Shown piece after piece: positions 18,616 through 28,900 of a stretch of DNA of 64,000 nt. The stretch spans positions 13,495-77,494 of the forward strand of contig JAEZLH010000030.1 in the NCBI GenBank assembly GCA_023435895.1, written 5' to 3'. Within the stretch, counting starts at the first letter, position 1. Every line of letters begins with the position of its first letter. The notes beneath the pieces are model-generated. The model was not told where the DNA came from, ran no database searches, and saw only the letters and a list, made by a program, of their open reading frames with translations. The translations under genes and the position numbers were made by a program. This DNA is from Bacillota bacterium (lineage in GTDB: Bacteria; Bacillota; Clostridia; Lachnospirales; Lachnospiraceae).

Positions 18616-20142
18616 TCAGCCTCCACTTTCCTTGTGTTGTGCTTCTCTAACCAAAGTCCATTTTCCTCCCAAGATGCTATCTTTCATACCTTGATTGATT
18701 TTCATCTGTTCCATTTTACTATTGAGATGGGCGGGAAGCTCATAAGCAAAACAGTATGCTGAAATACTTCTCTCTTCCCCTGATCTGCTATTTTTATAAA
18801 CTCTGGTTAATTTTCGTGGAATAAGCCCATTACGCTCCATCATCCAGTATAGTGCTTCTGTAATCCGATAAGGATTTATGGCAAGATTTCGAACAAAATC
18901 ATTCTCCTCTTCCACCTGAATGGAACGTCCTAAGGAAGAATTGATAAAGAAGCAATAGGTAGAAAATAAATCTCTTACCTTTCTCGTAAAGTCCTGCTCA
19001 TCCATGGCATTCAAGAAATGTTCCACCCCATAATGTATTCTAACTATTTCATCGGTATTCAGGTATTTGGGATGACGGGTATTCCAAGCGGGATCATTTA
19101 TGATCTTATATCGCTCCTCACTTTCTTGAAAATATCCCAGATTCTTCAGGGTATCCGATTTTGTTAACATAATAGCTGTTGGGATATCCGTGTTCTTCTT
19201 GTAGGTTGATGCTACCAGGAATCGATTAATTGCCGATACAACTTCCATTTGATACGTTTGCTCAATCTCTGCTGCATAATCAATCGTATTACGAATCCTC
19301 ATGAAACGGGTTGGGTCAATTAAAAACATCAATCCAGAGGAGGCTTTTAGATGCTTTCCGTAAATCTGTAAATCTTCAAAATCCCGGCATTTTTCACCGG
19401 GTATATCACAAAACGTTATTAAAACAGTATCCCGGGTGTTTGTTGCTACGTTATCGTAGGTAAGCTGAAAGGTTAATGCAGGAACCCTGCCTATGGTGGC
19501 TTCTAAGGCTTTCCTTTTATGTATCACCTCGTGGCTGGTACGCATGTAATATTCCTTTTCTTCTCTGGTTCCAATAAAGAACATACTCGCGTTGAAGGAA
19601 CCCTTTTCAATCATTGCCTCCAATACTCTCAGATAAACACTCTTACCCACATTGGTATCCCCTATGACGGAGAATAGGAACATATCATATTTGCCGGCAC
19701 CCTCCACCAAGGGCATATGACAGTTGGGGCATATTCTGCTATCCAGTTCCTGGTTTTGATAATGGATGCGGTTCACATATCCATATTCCTGCATTTCCTG
19801 TAGGTTAAACTCGATCTTATCATTCATTACATCAAATTCAATAACTGGTAACTGCATGGCATTCTGTCTCGCATTGGTTTCGTCATAGTTCATATAAGAC
19901 TTATAATAATGGTAGAGTTTTTCATCCAGTATTAATCCGTCCGCTGTTCTTTCGCTGTTATAGGTTTCTTTGCTTTTCTTTCTTCCGATTATTCCAAATA
20001 CTAAATCAAGTTCCTCCGTCTGCTCGGACTCACTTTCCTGATTAACCAAAGGTTCCTTAAGCCGAAAATGAACTTCGTCCGGCATAAATCTTGAGCAACA
20101 ATACTTGCATAGTATCTCTTTCCCTTTTCTCATCATAATCAT
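18616..20142 (-). CDS. Zinc-ribbon GTPase (double-GTPase-like), 508 residues
   Basis: A P-loop GTPase of a type found beside GAP1-like proteins. Visible: a split zinc-binding pair (CKYC at residues 12-15 and CPNC near 137-140) surrounding an insertion, then Walker A GDTNVGKS near 161-168, switch/Walker B region FCDIPGEKCRD near 247 (DxPGE in place of DxxG), then LMFLIDPTRF, and the base-specificity motif LTKSD near 327 in place of NKxD. All core GTPase motifs are therefore present. No membrane segment. Start is ambiguous among ATGs at 20142, 20136 and 20133; AGAGGA is best spaced for the later two. It lies 5-7 bases from its neighbours in the operon. Confidence 0.8.
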   Translation of the reverse strand: MIMMRKGKEILCKYCCSRFMPDEVHFRLKEPLVNQESESEQTEELDLVFGIIGRKKSKETYNSERTADGLILDEKLYHYYKSYMNYDETNARQNAMQLPVIEFDVMNDKIEFNLQEMQEYGYVNRIHYQNQELDSRICPNCHMPLVEGAGKYDMFLFSVIGDTNVGKSVYLRVLEAMIEKGSFNASMFFIGTREEKEYYMRTSHEVIHKRKALEATIGRVPALTFQLTYDNVATNTRDTVLITFCDIPGEKCRDFEDLQIYGKHLKASSGLMFLIDPTRFMRIRNTIDYAAEIEQTYQMEVVSAINRFLVASTYKKNTDIPTAIMLTKSDTLKNLGYFQESEERYKIINDPAWNTRHPKYLNTDEIVRIHYGVEHFLNAMDEQDFTRKVRDLFSTYCFFINSSLGRSIQVEEENDFVRNLAINPYRITEALYWMMERNGLIPRKLTRVYKNSRSGEERSISAYCFAYELPAHLNSKMEQMKINQGMKDSILGGKWTLVREAQHKESGG

Positions 20143-20149
20143 GTTCCTC

Positions 20150-20764
20150 TTATCTATATACTAAATTGATATACTCCTTTTGATGTTCTGTAAGTACCAG
20201 TTGCAGTTCTTCTTTTTTATCTAAAAACACTGTAAACTGCTTTTGGTTTCTATACTTATTAAGATCAATGGGATAGTGAATGTGGTTTTGATTTCCTACA
20301 CAGCGATACAGAAGATAGTTATCTGCCAAATTCTCCAATCCCTTCAAATATAACAACCCTTTTTTCATCTGAGAAAATAGCGATGTTTTATACTCTATAT
20401 GCCATTCCAAATCAATTCTTTTATTAAAATATTGAGACAGGTTATCCCTTTGCTGGTTTACAATTTGAATTACCTTGGGCGATGTTCTAATTGCGGGAAA
20501 AACTTTAAATCTTACTTTTGATTTTCCAATCTCTCCCCTATGATATACACCGAATTCATCTTCATAAACCGTTCCTGGTGCATTCCTATCAAGCAATTCT
20601 TCTAAGGGTTCATCTTCCTCAACTGCAAACACTACACACAAATTAAATTTGTTGTTCCTTGGCCATTCCCACGTAATAATTGCCGTATTATTTTCATCCA
20701 CCGTTCCAACAACATTGGTAACCATCATGGCTTCCTTGCAACCATTCTCCCAAATTGTAAACAT
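20150..20764 (-). CDS. Beta-rich small operon protein of unknown function, 204 residues
   Basis: Not a recognised family. The first half (DENNTAIITWEWPRNNKFNLCVVFAVEED ... SKVRFKVFPAI) reads like one fibronectin-type-III-like beta sandwich, the second (RIDLEWHIEYK ... QFTVFLDKKEELQLVL) like another. No signal peptide or membrane segment, so it is probably cytoplasmic and may be an adaptor for the GTPase encoded 7 bases downstream. AGGAG lies nine bases before the ATG. An internal ATG (MVTNVV, residue 14) is a possible alternative start. Confidence 0.65.
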   Translation of the reverse strand: MFTIWENGCKEAMMVTNVVGTVDENNTAIITWEWPRNNKFNLCVVFAVEEDEPLEELLDRNAPGTVYEDEFGVYHRGEIGKSKVRFKVFPAIRTSPKVIQIVNQQRDNLSQYFNKRIDLEWHIEYKTSLFSQMKKGLLYLKGLENLADNYLLYRCVGNQNHIHYPIDLNKYRNQKQFTVFLDKKEELQLVLTEHQKEYINLVYR

Positions 20765-20781
20765 TACCGTTCACTCCTTCT

Positions 20782-22296
20782 TTACTGATACTCCGATTCA
20801 TAAAATAAGATATCCGTCAAACAAGTATCATCGTATTTTGAGCCATTATATACCGATAAAATCTTAAGCTTTACTTGGTCACAACGAACTCCTTCCTTAC
20901 TCTCTATGGAAAGCATCGTCCCCTCTGAGGTATACTCATCCTTTAATGAGAATACTTTTCTTAATTTCTCCTGTTTGTTTAGAAAAAATGTGATTTCAAA
21001 CTCTTTGATTCGATTATTTTCTTTATATTTTAATGGACTTTCCGCGCGACCATTCCATATCTTTAACTTACTTAACGAGTAATTATCATCAAATTCATAG
21101 CGAACGGACTCCCCAATTCCAGAACCCTTTTTACCCTCCTGCCAACAGGTGTTTAACTTCCCGTCAATTGTGAATTTCCCACTATATGTCACCCCTGTGC
21201 TTTTTCCTTTTAAAGAGGAGCTGGATTGACAGGTGAGCACTTTTATTTCTTTTATCGTTTCCTCTCGTTCCTTGCCAGATTGATAGGACATGGCTTGTTG
21301 CTCATTTGAAAGATATGCTTTTTTGTTTAGCCACTCTCTGTAATCAGGTCTCCAGGTTGCGTAGAATAAGAATATACTAATGATTAGCATAAGCATTGGT
21401 GCGAAAAATCTAAGTCCTCTTTCCGCTCTTTTGTAATTCTTTGAAAAGAGAATAACCCGGCTGATTCGTTTCATGATTTCAGCTTTATACTGCTCAATGG
21501 ATCGTTGCTGCTGCGGCAGTTTTGTTTGCTTTTGCTCCAGCTCCTTCTTTATTTTATTTGAATATTCCATAACAAAAGAAGGGATTTTCCCTGCATTTTC
21601 TTCTATGTCCTGCCGTTTTTTCTCCAGCCATACTATATTAATTTTATAAGCCTTCCATTGAACGAATAAGTAGAGTTCACGTATGGTTTTATAGGTTAAT
21701 ACCAATATAAGAACAAGGATGATGAGCCAGAAACCAGCCAGCTCTACGCTAGAAAAGTCCAAAATTATGTTATGAAGATTCATCGCCAAGCCTAAATAAC
21801 TGGTTAATGCCAGTAACAGGGTGAAACAGGCAGTGGATAATGCGGGCTTCCTCTTATGAGGAATGTCATTGACTTTTTTTATGAATTCGTATTGTTTTTT
21901 ATACAATTCCAATACACCCATATCAATTTTCCCAATCACTTGTGTTACAGGAGCCTCGCTGATTTTCATATCATAGTCTGCCTGTTTTCTATGTTCTTCC
22001 ATCATTGCCCATGGAGTCATTACACCATATTCGTTCCTCACCAGATATGCTTTTAAATAACTGGTGGTTATCTCTCCATCCGGAATACCGAAGGCTGTAC
22101 GATGCATACTATTACAAAACATTGATAAGAATTCCTGATATAATTCGGTTAATTTTTGATTACTTCCCGTTGATCCAGTATCTAATTCCTTCAAATCTAC
22201 TTCTAGCTTTCTGGCCTTTACGGAATGATATTGATAGAGTGCAGAATTTTCTTTTAACCATAGACCGTATATGGGTGTAATGTTTGGCTGTGACAT
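20782..22296 (-). CDS. Membrane protein with coiled-coil loop and C-terminal discoidin-like domain
   Basis: A 504-residue protein of the tubulin/GTPase operon. Two membrane segments near residues 152-172 and 185-205, a charged, Gln/Lys/Glu-rich coiled-coil stretch about 215-290, and a third membrane segment about 310-330. The last 140 residues (SGKFTIDGKLNTCWQEG ... SVRYEFDDNYSLSKLKIWNG ... CLTDILFYE) resemble the discoidin-like NADase-type glycan-binding fold. With the N-terminus inside, this puts the coiled coil in the cytoplasm and the binding domain outside. It therefore looks like a trans-membrane link between an external ligand and the cytoplasmic GTPase parts. Confidence 0.7.
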   Translation of the reverse strand: MSQPNITPIYGLWLKENSALYQYHSVKARKLEVDLKELDTGSTGSNQKLTELYQEFLSMFCNSMHRTAFGIPDGEITTSYLKAYLVRNEYGVMTPWAMMEEHRKQADYDMKISEAPVTQVIGKIDMGVLELYKKQYEFIKKVNDIPHKRKPALSTACFTLLLALTSYLGLAMNLHNIILDFSSVELAGFWLIILVLILVLTYKTIRELYLFVQWKAYKINIVWLEKKRQDIEENAGKIPSFVMEYSNKIKKELEQKQTKLPQQQRSIEQYKAEIMKRISRVILFSKNYKRAERGLRFFAPMLMLIISIFLFYATWRPDYREWLNKKAYLSNEQQAMSYQSGKEREETIKEIKVLTCQSSSSLKGKSTGVTYSGKFTIDGKLNTCWQEGKKGSGIGESVRYEFDDNYSLSKLKIWNGRAESPLKYKENNRIKEFEITFFLNKQEKLRKVFSLKDEYTSEGTMLSIESKEGVRCDQVKLKILSVYNGSKYDDTCLTDILFYESEYQ

Positions 22297-22336
22297 TTTT
22301 CACGCTCCTTACGTATCTTTCCCCTGCTCGCATTAC

Positions 22337-23698
22337 TCACTTAAATTTAGGTTCATTGGAATTATGTTGCAAATAACTCTGACTGCCTGATAGAAACTCT
22401 TTTTTTGATTTAGAAGGTGTAGCTTGATAGGGTATTATATTAGAAGCATCCATATCAGTATCACTTAGATTATTCTCTGGCAGGGAGGAGGGCTTTTTAT
22501 TTAGATTTATACTATGAGCCATTTGAATATCCATTGCTTCCGGACTAATTGGTTGGTATTTTGAAATAATTAGTGACATCAGAACGCATAGAATAAAGTG
22601 CATAAATACCCCGGACTGTTGATTTTTCAATCCAATTTCCAGAATTAATCCTGAACTCAAACCCAATACAAAGCGACTGATTAAATTACCCGTAAGTATA
22701 TCTTTTGAATCAAGAATCAGACTTAACCCCGGTCCAAGTAAGAAGACCAGCATCATGATAAATACTACTCTTACTATCATATAACCGATGTTATCTTGTT
22801 CCATTGCTTCCCTTGCCTCTAGCAAAATACGCTTTGTCTTATAGTGGATGACATTGTCATACGCTTTTGCAAACCCACGTTCTCCGTGAATTGCGTAATA
22901 ATTCCCTCCTGTTTCATAGGCCAGTTTCTTCATGAGCTTTTCACCTGACTTGTCAAGCCCCATATATCCCACTGTAAAAATAGGAATATTCATATCGCCA
23001 TAAATCTTTTTAATGATTGCGGTATCTACCCAGCTTCCACCATCCGAAAACAAGATAGCGATTGCTCTCTTATTACTTGGTTTGTAGTGAGCAATCGTGT
23101 TTAAAAGTGCATTTTGAATATTCGTGTTATTGTCCGAGGAATATTTGGCAAGTATTTTCTGAACCTTATCCTCCAGCTTTTCATCTTTTTGGGTAAGGGG
23201 AAGTATTATTTTATTTTTCTCATCAAAAATAGAGATCATAATTTTCTGAGATGGCTTCATTCCATTAATAAACTCCACCACGGAGGAAAAACGTTCTTTA
23301 TTATAATCTGTATTAGAAGTACTTCCGGAGTTATCGATCATTACGATATAATCGTCAATCTTTTCTGATACTTCATAGGTATTTCCAAGGCTATATATAA
23401 ATTGCAGGATGGCACCGGCTGCAAAAAACCCAAACACCGAAATTAAGAGTATCAGTCCAATCGTTCTTTTCACAGCCGAGTAATCCCATGCTCTTCTGCT
23501 AATATGTCTTGTATGACGTTCACTGATGAAACCAAGCAAGGAGATAAAGAAGGCAAGAATTGCAAAATATAGTCCAACCAGGATAATGGGATTTATTGAA
23601 AACATATAGTGATGATAGAATACTTCTGCCAGAAGGAATCCGATCATTCCCCCCATAATGCAGGATAGAAAGAGCGATGTATTAAATTTCTTTTTCAA
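22337..23698 (-). CDS. Membrane-anchored von Willebrand A domain protein, 453 residues
   Basis: Three N-terminal hydrophobic segments (about 9-29, 37-57, 83-107) with a basic loop (RHTRHISRR) between the second and third, then a vWA domain (about 118-275) with the metal-ion-dependent adhesion motif DNSGSTS and LFSDGGSW, then two to three more membrane segments (about 305-390) and a polar tail. The positive-inside rule puts the vWA domain outside the membrane. vWA domains bind ligands or partner proteins through a metal. Part of the tubulin/GTPase operon; the second vWA protein is encoded at 29440-31464. Confidence 0.85.
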   Translation of the reverse strand: MKKKFNTSLFLSCIMGGMIGFLLAEVFYHHYMFSINPIILVGLYFAILAFFISLLGFISERHTRHISRRAWDYSAVKRTIGLILLISVFGFFAAGAILQFIYSLGNTYEVSEKIDDYIVMIDNSGSTSNTDYNKERFSSVVEFINGMKPSQKIMISIFDEKNKIILPLTQKDEKLEDKVQKILAKYSSDNNTNIQNALLNTIAHYKPSNKRAIAILFSDGGSWVDTAIIKKIYGDMNIPIFTVGYMGLDKSGEKLMKKLAYETGGNYYAIHGERGFAKAYDNVIHYKTKRILLEAREAMEQDNIGYMIVRVVFIMMLVFLLGPGLSLILDSKDILTGNLISRFVLGLSSGLILEIGLKNQQSGVFMHFILCVLMSLIISKYQPISPEAMDIQMAHSINLNKKPSSLPENNLSDTDMDASNIIPYQATPSKSKKEFLSGSQSYLQHNSNEPKFK

Positions 23699-23714
23699 TT
23701 CTATGGATTCCTTT

Positions 23715-25892
23715 CTACATTAATGATAGCTCTAACTGTTCATAAGCCTTCTGATAAAGTCTATAATAATGAATGGATTCCTTGGTAAAACACCCCTCCA
23801 TAAACAGGATATCCATCCCCTGATAGTGATGTTCAAAGAATAGCTTTAACTGTTGTTTTGCCAATAATGCCTTCATTCTATGATTGGTACTCTTCACAAA
23901 TCGATTTCTTGGATTCACCAAAAAACATATCTCCTGATAAATCCCTCCGAAAGTAACGTGGTTTGCATAATACTTTCTCCTCCTCATTATTGTTTCAAAA
24001 GCCAAATCATAAATTGCCTCCTCTGATGTAAATCTATTGTAATTCTTTAGTCTAAGTAACATTTCTTCTGAAATATCACGGCTAAATTCATCCTGATTTA
24101 AAATCTGACTATCACAATATCCGATTACCTCACGGTAAATGTCCTCTTCAAGAATTTCTTTCCTGCAAATCCTGTAATTCAACGTCCTCTTAAAATCCGT
24201 ATAGGATAGGTTCCCCTCTACAATTCTCCTAGCCACCTGTGTATAATAATTACGGATATTCCCTCGAAGCAAGTCCTCCTCTTCTGTTTCCAGTTCCTGA
24301 ATCAAAAGATTTAAATCCCTGGATGCTGTCTCCATGGTACCCGACTGGATTTTATAATAGTCCACACTTTTATGAATTTCGGTCATGCATTCAGAAACCG
24401 ACTCATACATATTTTTCGCTTCTTCTATATGTAGCCGTCTATTGAGGTATTGTTCGGCAAGGTAATAGATAACCCGAGGTTCTCCGGTTTCTTTAATTGT
24501 GGTTTGCAAATTAGGGGTATCGATCTTGTTCTCCAGCCATATTTTTAGTTCCTGCTCCGACGCCATGTATTTTTCATAATACTCTTCTTTATATTGTAGG
24601 AAGGCATTCTCTATGATCTTTACCATAGAATACACCTCTGCCAGAGAGCATTGACCGCTTACAACAGCATCACGTAAGATTGTATTGATTTTTTTCCCTT
24701 TTTCTTCAATTCTTTCCTTTTGTCCCTCTTTGCTAATCGATACATTAATTTTCCAAAAATAATCCAACGCTTTACCATACACTGCACTAAGTAGTACACC
24801 GGCGCTATTTTGTAAAAAACCTGCTATATTAATAGTTGGCGCCTTGATCAAAGAGTAAAATGTCTGTTTTGAAAATAATCTATAATTAATCTGTTGTCCA
24901 AAAAAATGCTCCAATTCTTTTTTCTCAATTTCCATATGAGATAATATTATTTTCATGCTTTCCGAATTCTCAATGGGGTGATAAAGATCATCAAAAATCG
25001 TCTTGTAAACCACATATCCTATGGTGTCCTGATCCACTTCAAGTTTCAGCTTTCCCAGTGAATGAAAGCATCCCTGATAGGCTGCAGCCTCTTCTCTAAA
25101 TGAAAAATCCTGGTAACTGTCTTTATCATTACCTTCCGTATTTACGGATATGCCATCCTTTACCAAGATAGCCAAACCCGCTGTATGCATGATATCTCTG
25201 GTGCTGTTTACTTCCAGACACTCCTTGCTGGTATAATTAGATAATAAATAGACCATATCAGCGGTTTTACTTTCATGAAGTGTTTCCAGCTCATTCAGTG
25301 TGAGGTAATTAAAGATCTTTCTTTCCTCTCCACACTCTTCCCTTTTATATCCTTTTTGATCTAGGATGCAATAACTATCAAGTTCGACTCCTTTTTCAAA
25401 GTATTCCTGAAACTGCTCCTTCATTGTTCTTACAAGATGAGGGAGGATAGACATCCCAACCCAATCCGCCTGAAGAATACAATTTATCCTTATACTACCG
25501 CTTGCGGGATACGCTGTGTTTGACACTCTGTTATATATGTAAATTACAAAATCTTTGATTTTGTCATACATCTGCCCCGAGTCTTCTATCTGTGCAATTA
25601 AGTTGTCCCAGGTATTGATAGAATACTCGGTTGGCGAATCCACATCCGTGATACACAAATGATAGCTTCCACCCTCTACACAATCCTTCTTTTCTCCCAA
25701 TATAATCTGGCAGCAGTTCACTGTAGGGCTGTCGCCAACCCGTTCATGGAGAAACTGTATGAAACACTCTCTTTCCTTATTGATGAACTCCCCGATAAAC
25801 ACATTGACTACAGGGCGTAAGAATTCAATATATTGTTTATTCTTAAATTGTCCCATCTTCTTTTTTTCATTAATATACTCTGAAATACCCAT
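23715..25892 (-). CDS. Unknown 725-residue protein, possible degenerate tubulin-fold partner
   Basis: No family recognised. Two stretches resemble the order of elements in the tubulin-like protein encoded just upstream: SIRINCILQADWVGMSILPHLV near residue 128 sits where that protein has its glycine signature (VLSGVCGGTGSG), but without the glycines; and ADMVYLLSNYTSKECLEV near 210 resembles YEVCILMSTKDQKGVTV. The remaining two thirds are helical and charged. If the comparison holds, it is a non-hydrolysing tubulin-fold subunit. No signal peptide or membrane segment. It lies 71 bases after the tubulin-like gene, beyond an internal terminator, and 16 bases before the membrane vWA gene. Confidence 0.6.
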   Translation of the reverse strand: MGISEYINEKKKMGQFKNKQYIEFLRPVVNVFIGEFINKERECFIQFLHERVGDSPTVNCCQIILGEKKDCVEGGSYHLCITDVDSPTEYSINTWDNLIAQIEDSGQMYDKIKDFVIYIYNRVSNTAYPASGSIRINCILQADWVGMSILPHLVRTMKEQFQEYFEKGVELDSYCILDQKGYKREECGEERKIFNYLTLNELETLHESKTADMVYLLSNYTSKECLEVNSTRDIMHTAGLAILVKDGISVNTEGNDKDSYQDFSFREEAAAYQGCFHSLGKLKLEVDQDTIGYVVYKTIFDDLYHPIENSESMKIILSHMEIEKKELEHFFGQQINYRLFSKQTFYSLIKAPTINIAGFLQNSAGVLLSAVYGKALDYFWKINVSISKEGQKERIEEKGKKINTILRDAVVSGQCSLAEVYSMVKIIENAFLQYKEEYYEKYMASEQELKIWLENKIDTPNLQTTIKETGEPRVIYYLAEQYLNRRLHIEEAKNMYESVSECMTEIHKSVDYYKIQSGTMETASRDLNLLIQELETEEEDLLRGNIRNYYTQVARRIVEGNLSYTDFKRTLNYRICRKEILEEDIYREVIGYCDSQILNQDEFSRDISEEMLLRLKNYNRFTSEEAIYDLAFETIMRRRKYYANHVTFGGIYQEICFLVNPRNRFVKSTNHRMKALLAKQQLKLFFEHHYQGMDILFMEGCFTKESIHYYRLYQKAYEQLELSLM

Positions 25893-25922
25893 ACATCAAT
25901 CCAGTCTCCCTTGCATCTTTAG

Positions 25923-25952
25923 GAAAACAGAGACCATATAGTCTCTGTTTTC
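25923..25952 (-). terminator. Terminator-like hairpin inside the operon
   Basis: GAAAACAGAGAC (25923-25934) pairs perfectly with GTCTCTGTTTTC (25941-25952), six-base loop. On the minus strand the stem ends in TTTTCC. It lies between the tubulin-like gene and the 725-residue gene and could reduce expression of the six downstream genes. Confidence 0.65.
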
Positions 25953-25963
25953 TGCATCCTATA

Positions 25964-28900
25964 TTACATTCCCTTCAATTCTGCCTCCGCGAATCTGTAA
26001 ATATCTTTGTAGGTATAAATGATGTCTTCACCATCCTCAATGTGACGCCACTCCGTATTTAGCTCCCCTATGATCTCCTTTAATTTTAAGACAAAATTTT
26101 TGAGACGATCTTTCATTGTTTCATATCCCTCGTCACTCTTTTGCTGTTCATCGTATTTTCTGTTGCACAGCCTAACGATATCTTCTGACATACTCTTTTC
26201 CTCGTTAAACTGTTTCTTGAAAAATTCATTATATAGATGAAATTCCGGGAAATCATTTTGAATGCCCTGCAATTTGCAAAAGGGCTGGACGGCATTGGTT
26301 TTATCAAAATAAACGTACTCACCCCGCTGTTTAAAAATAGTTTCTGTATACATTATTTTAATAAACTTCGAGTATAGCTCCCTTCTTTTGATATATGGCT
26401 CCAGCGTTTTAACAAGTTCCAAGCATTGTTCGGTGTTTTCCACCATTCTGGAAACCTCATTACGTACCATTACCATCTTGATAAAGATATTCTTTGCAAA
26501 TTCTTCGTCAATCACTTTACTTGAATCATCTAACATAAGCATTCTGGTTTCATAGATCGCCCTGCATTCTTTCCTTCTTTCTTCTGCAGAAAGTTTTTCA
26601 TTAATTAAATCAATGCAGGCAATCACATCGGCCGAATGGTTGGTTTCCCTTTTGAGATCCACAGATTTCTCCCTCAAGATACCATTAAAGTCAATCCCAT
26701 CTCCCCAATAGCACTTTAAGCAAAGTTCACTGTTCTTTCCTATTTCCTGTTTGATAAATCCATACTTCTTTGCCTTATCGAATATACTTCTCCAATATTC
26801 ATTCTCCTCTGCCTCTCTTTGAATGTAGTGCCCTGTTTCCCACTCTGACTGAGGATAGGGAGAAGGAAGGTTCCTCCAATTATATTTTTGCCCTTCATAC
26901 AAATGGAGCCCTGCACTGCTTCCTGCCAGATTCGCATAAGTTTGATGGCAATCCTTTATCTCAAGATAGGCTGATAATGGCATGGCGCTCTTAAAATTCA
27001 TCATGAAAATACTGTCCAAAATTCCACTTTCTTTAATAATGCTTCGATCATTCACTCTGGCTTTCACCGTGTTTTTTATTTCAGAGGCATTAATCGGAAC
27101 GGATACGTAGGAATAGGCCGGATGCTCCACCGTTGTATTGTAGGTAGCCCTGGTTGGGAATTTGATAGTTGAGAACTCCCTAAGCTTTTTATAAACGTCC
27201 TGACTGAATTGATTCGCTGACAATCCATAGGATTTGGCAATGAAATCTATGTAATAATCCATGGACTTATTCAAAATAACCTCAAACGCCCTTGATATAA
27301 AGGTATTAATTCGTTCCACAACATCTGCTTTTTCTTTTCCGTTCCATATATTAATATTTTCAAATAGATAAGAATAAAATTCCGTTACAAATGCATGCAA
27401 ATCAATGTACAAATCATCATTCCTGCTCATTTTCTTTTCCAGTTCCCTGATAAAATCAGGGGTACTAATGAGTGACCAGGACATAGTTTTGTTATCTCCA
27501 ATTTCACATTCTTCATTCTCTATGCGAATGCCGCCAAATTTGCCAAATAATCCTACCAGTGTTGAAAGTAAATCTGCCACACAATCGTAAACCTCATTAT
27601 TGCGTTCAATGAAAAGATTATGGTATTGAACACAGATTGAAGCCAAAGCATCATAATAATATGCCTTAAATAATGCGTCATAATAATCGCTGCAAGCTTT
27701 TACAAACTCATCTCTCAGCTTATTCTTACTCCCTTGAAACATAGGTTTTGAAGTCAGAAGATTGTTTAATTTACTCTCATAAAGCTGTTTCATCCCATCA
27801 ATTTGATTTGCGGTAGGTCCGTTGGTATGAAAGAATCGATTAAATTCCTTCAAAAGCTTTGCAATACACAGATTGTCACTGGTTGTAAAAATCAATCTCT
27901 GAGCAAATACAGGTCCAAAATTCACATCCTTGAATTTTTCGGTAATATAATTATTGTCCGAAGAGATCCATTTCTTCATATTCTGTAGCATATCTTCCAT
28001 CTTTAAATCAATATGCTTCTTTCTTTGCTCTAAAACACTGTTAAATTCCAAAATAATCATTTTAGGGGACTGTTTAATCAAATCATAGCTATGTCTGGAT
28101 AGATTCTGCATAAAAGGAGCCCTGGAACACAAATTCATTTCCATATTCTTAGGGTCAATCCCAAAGCTATTCATCGCATCATATACATCACTATCTTTGG
28201 GGATTTTATTCCATAATCCATCAATTTCATGGAAAGCCAGATAAGTCATGTAACTCATAATATCATCAAGCGGTAATTTCGCTGATGATGCCCCAGTTAC
28301 GGCATATTGATAATTAATTGGCCGTTTGTCATCCCCCAATAATGCAGCAAAGGTGCTTTTTTCAGAGCTTTCGTTAGAAAGGAAGGAGTTAATTGAAAAA
28401 TGTCCCACATCAACATTTGGTTCGGAGGCAATAAAGTTGACTACTGTTTCTGCTGCCACAGTCATTGTATACTCGTATGGATTATTTACGGTTACCCCTT
28501 TTTGATCCTTCGTTGACATCAGAATACAGACCTCGTAGGGGGGAATATCCCCGTCGGCATTCTTTCCTACCTTGAACATGCCATAATCCTGTTCATAGCA
28601 ATCTCCGGTTCTGGCTACGTTCATTAGATAATCCAATTCCTTTAAGGCTGCAAATCCATTTTTCTTTATGTTTTCCTTCTTCGTTGTGGTAAGTGCAGGC
28701 TGGGATAAACTCACATCAGGCAGAAACAACAATCCGATGCGATTTACCACACGATTATCATCAATCCTTCTGGAGATTCCCTTCACAATATAGGGTATAT
28801 CCAAAAACGTACCGCTTCCGGTTCCTCCGCAAACACCCGACAATACAAATACATACAATGGTATTTGATTGTGAAAAGGCGCAGTGACTCTTCTAATCTT

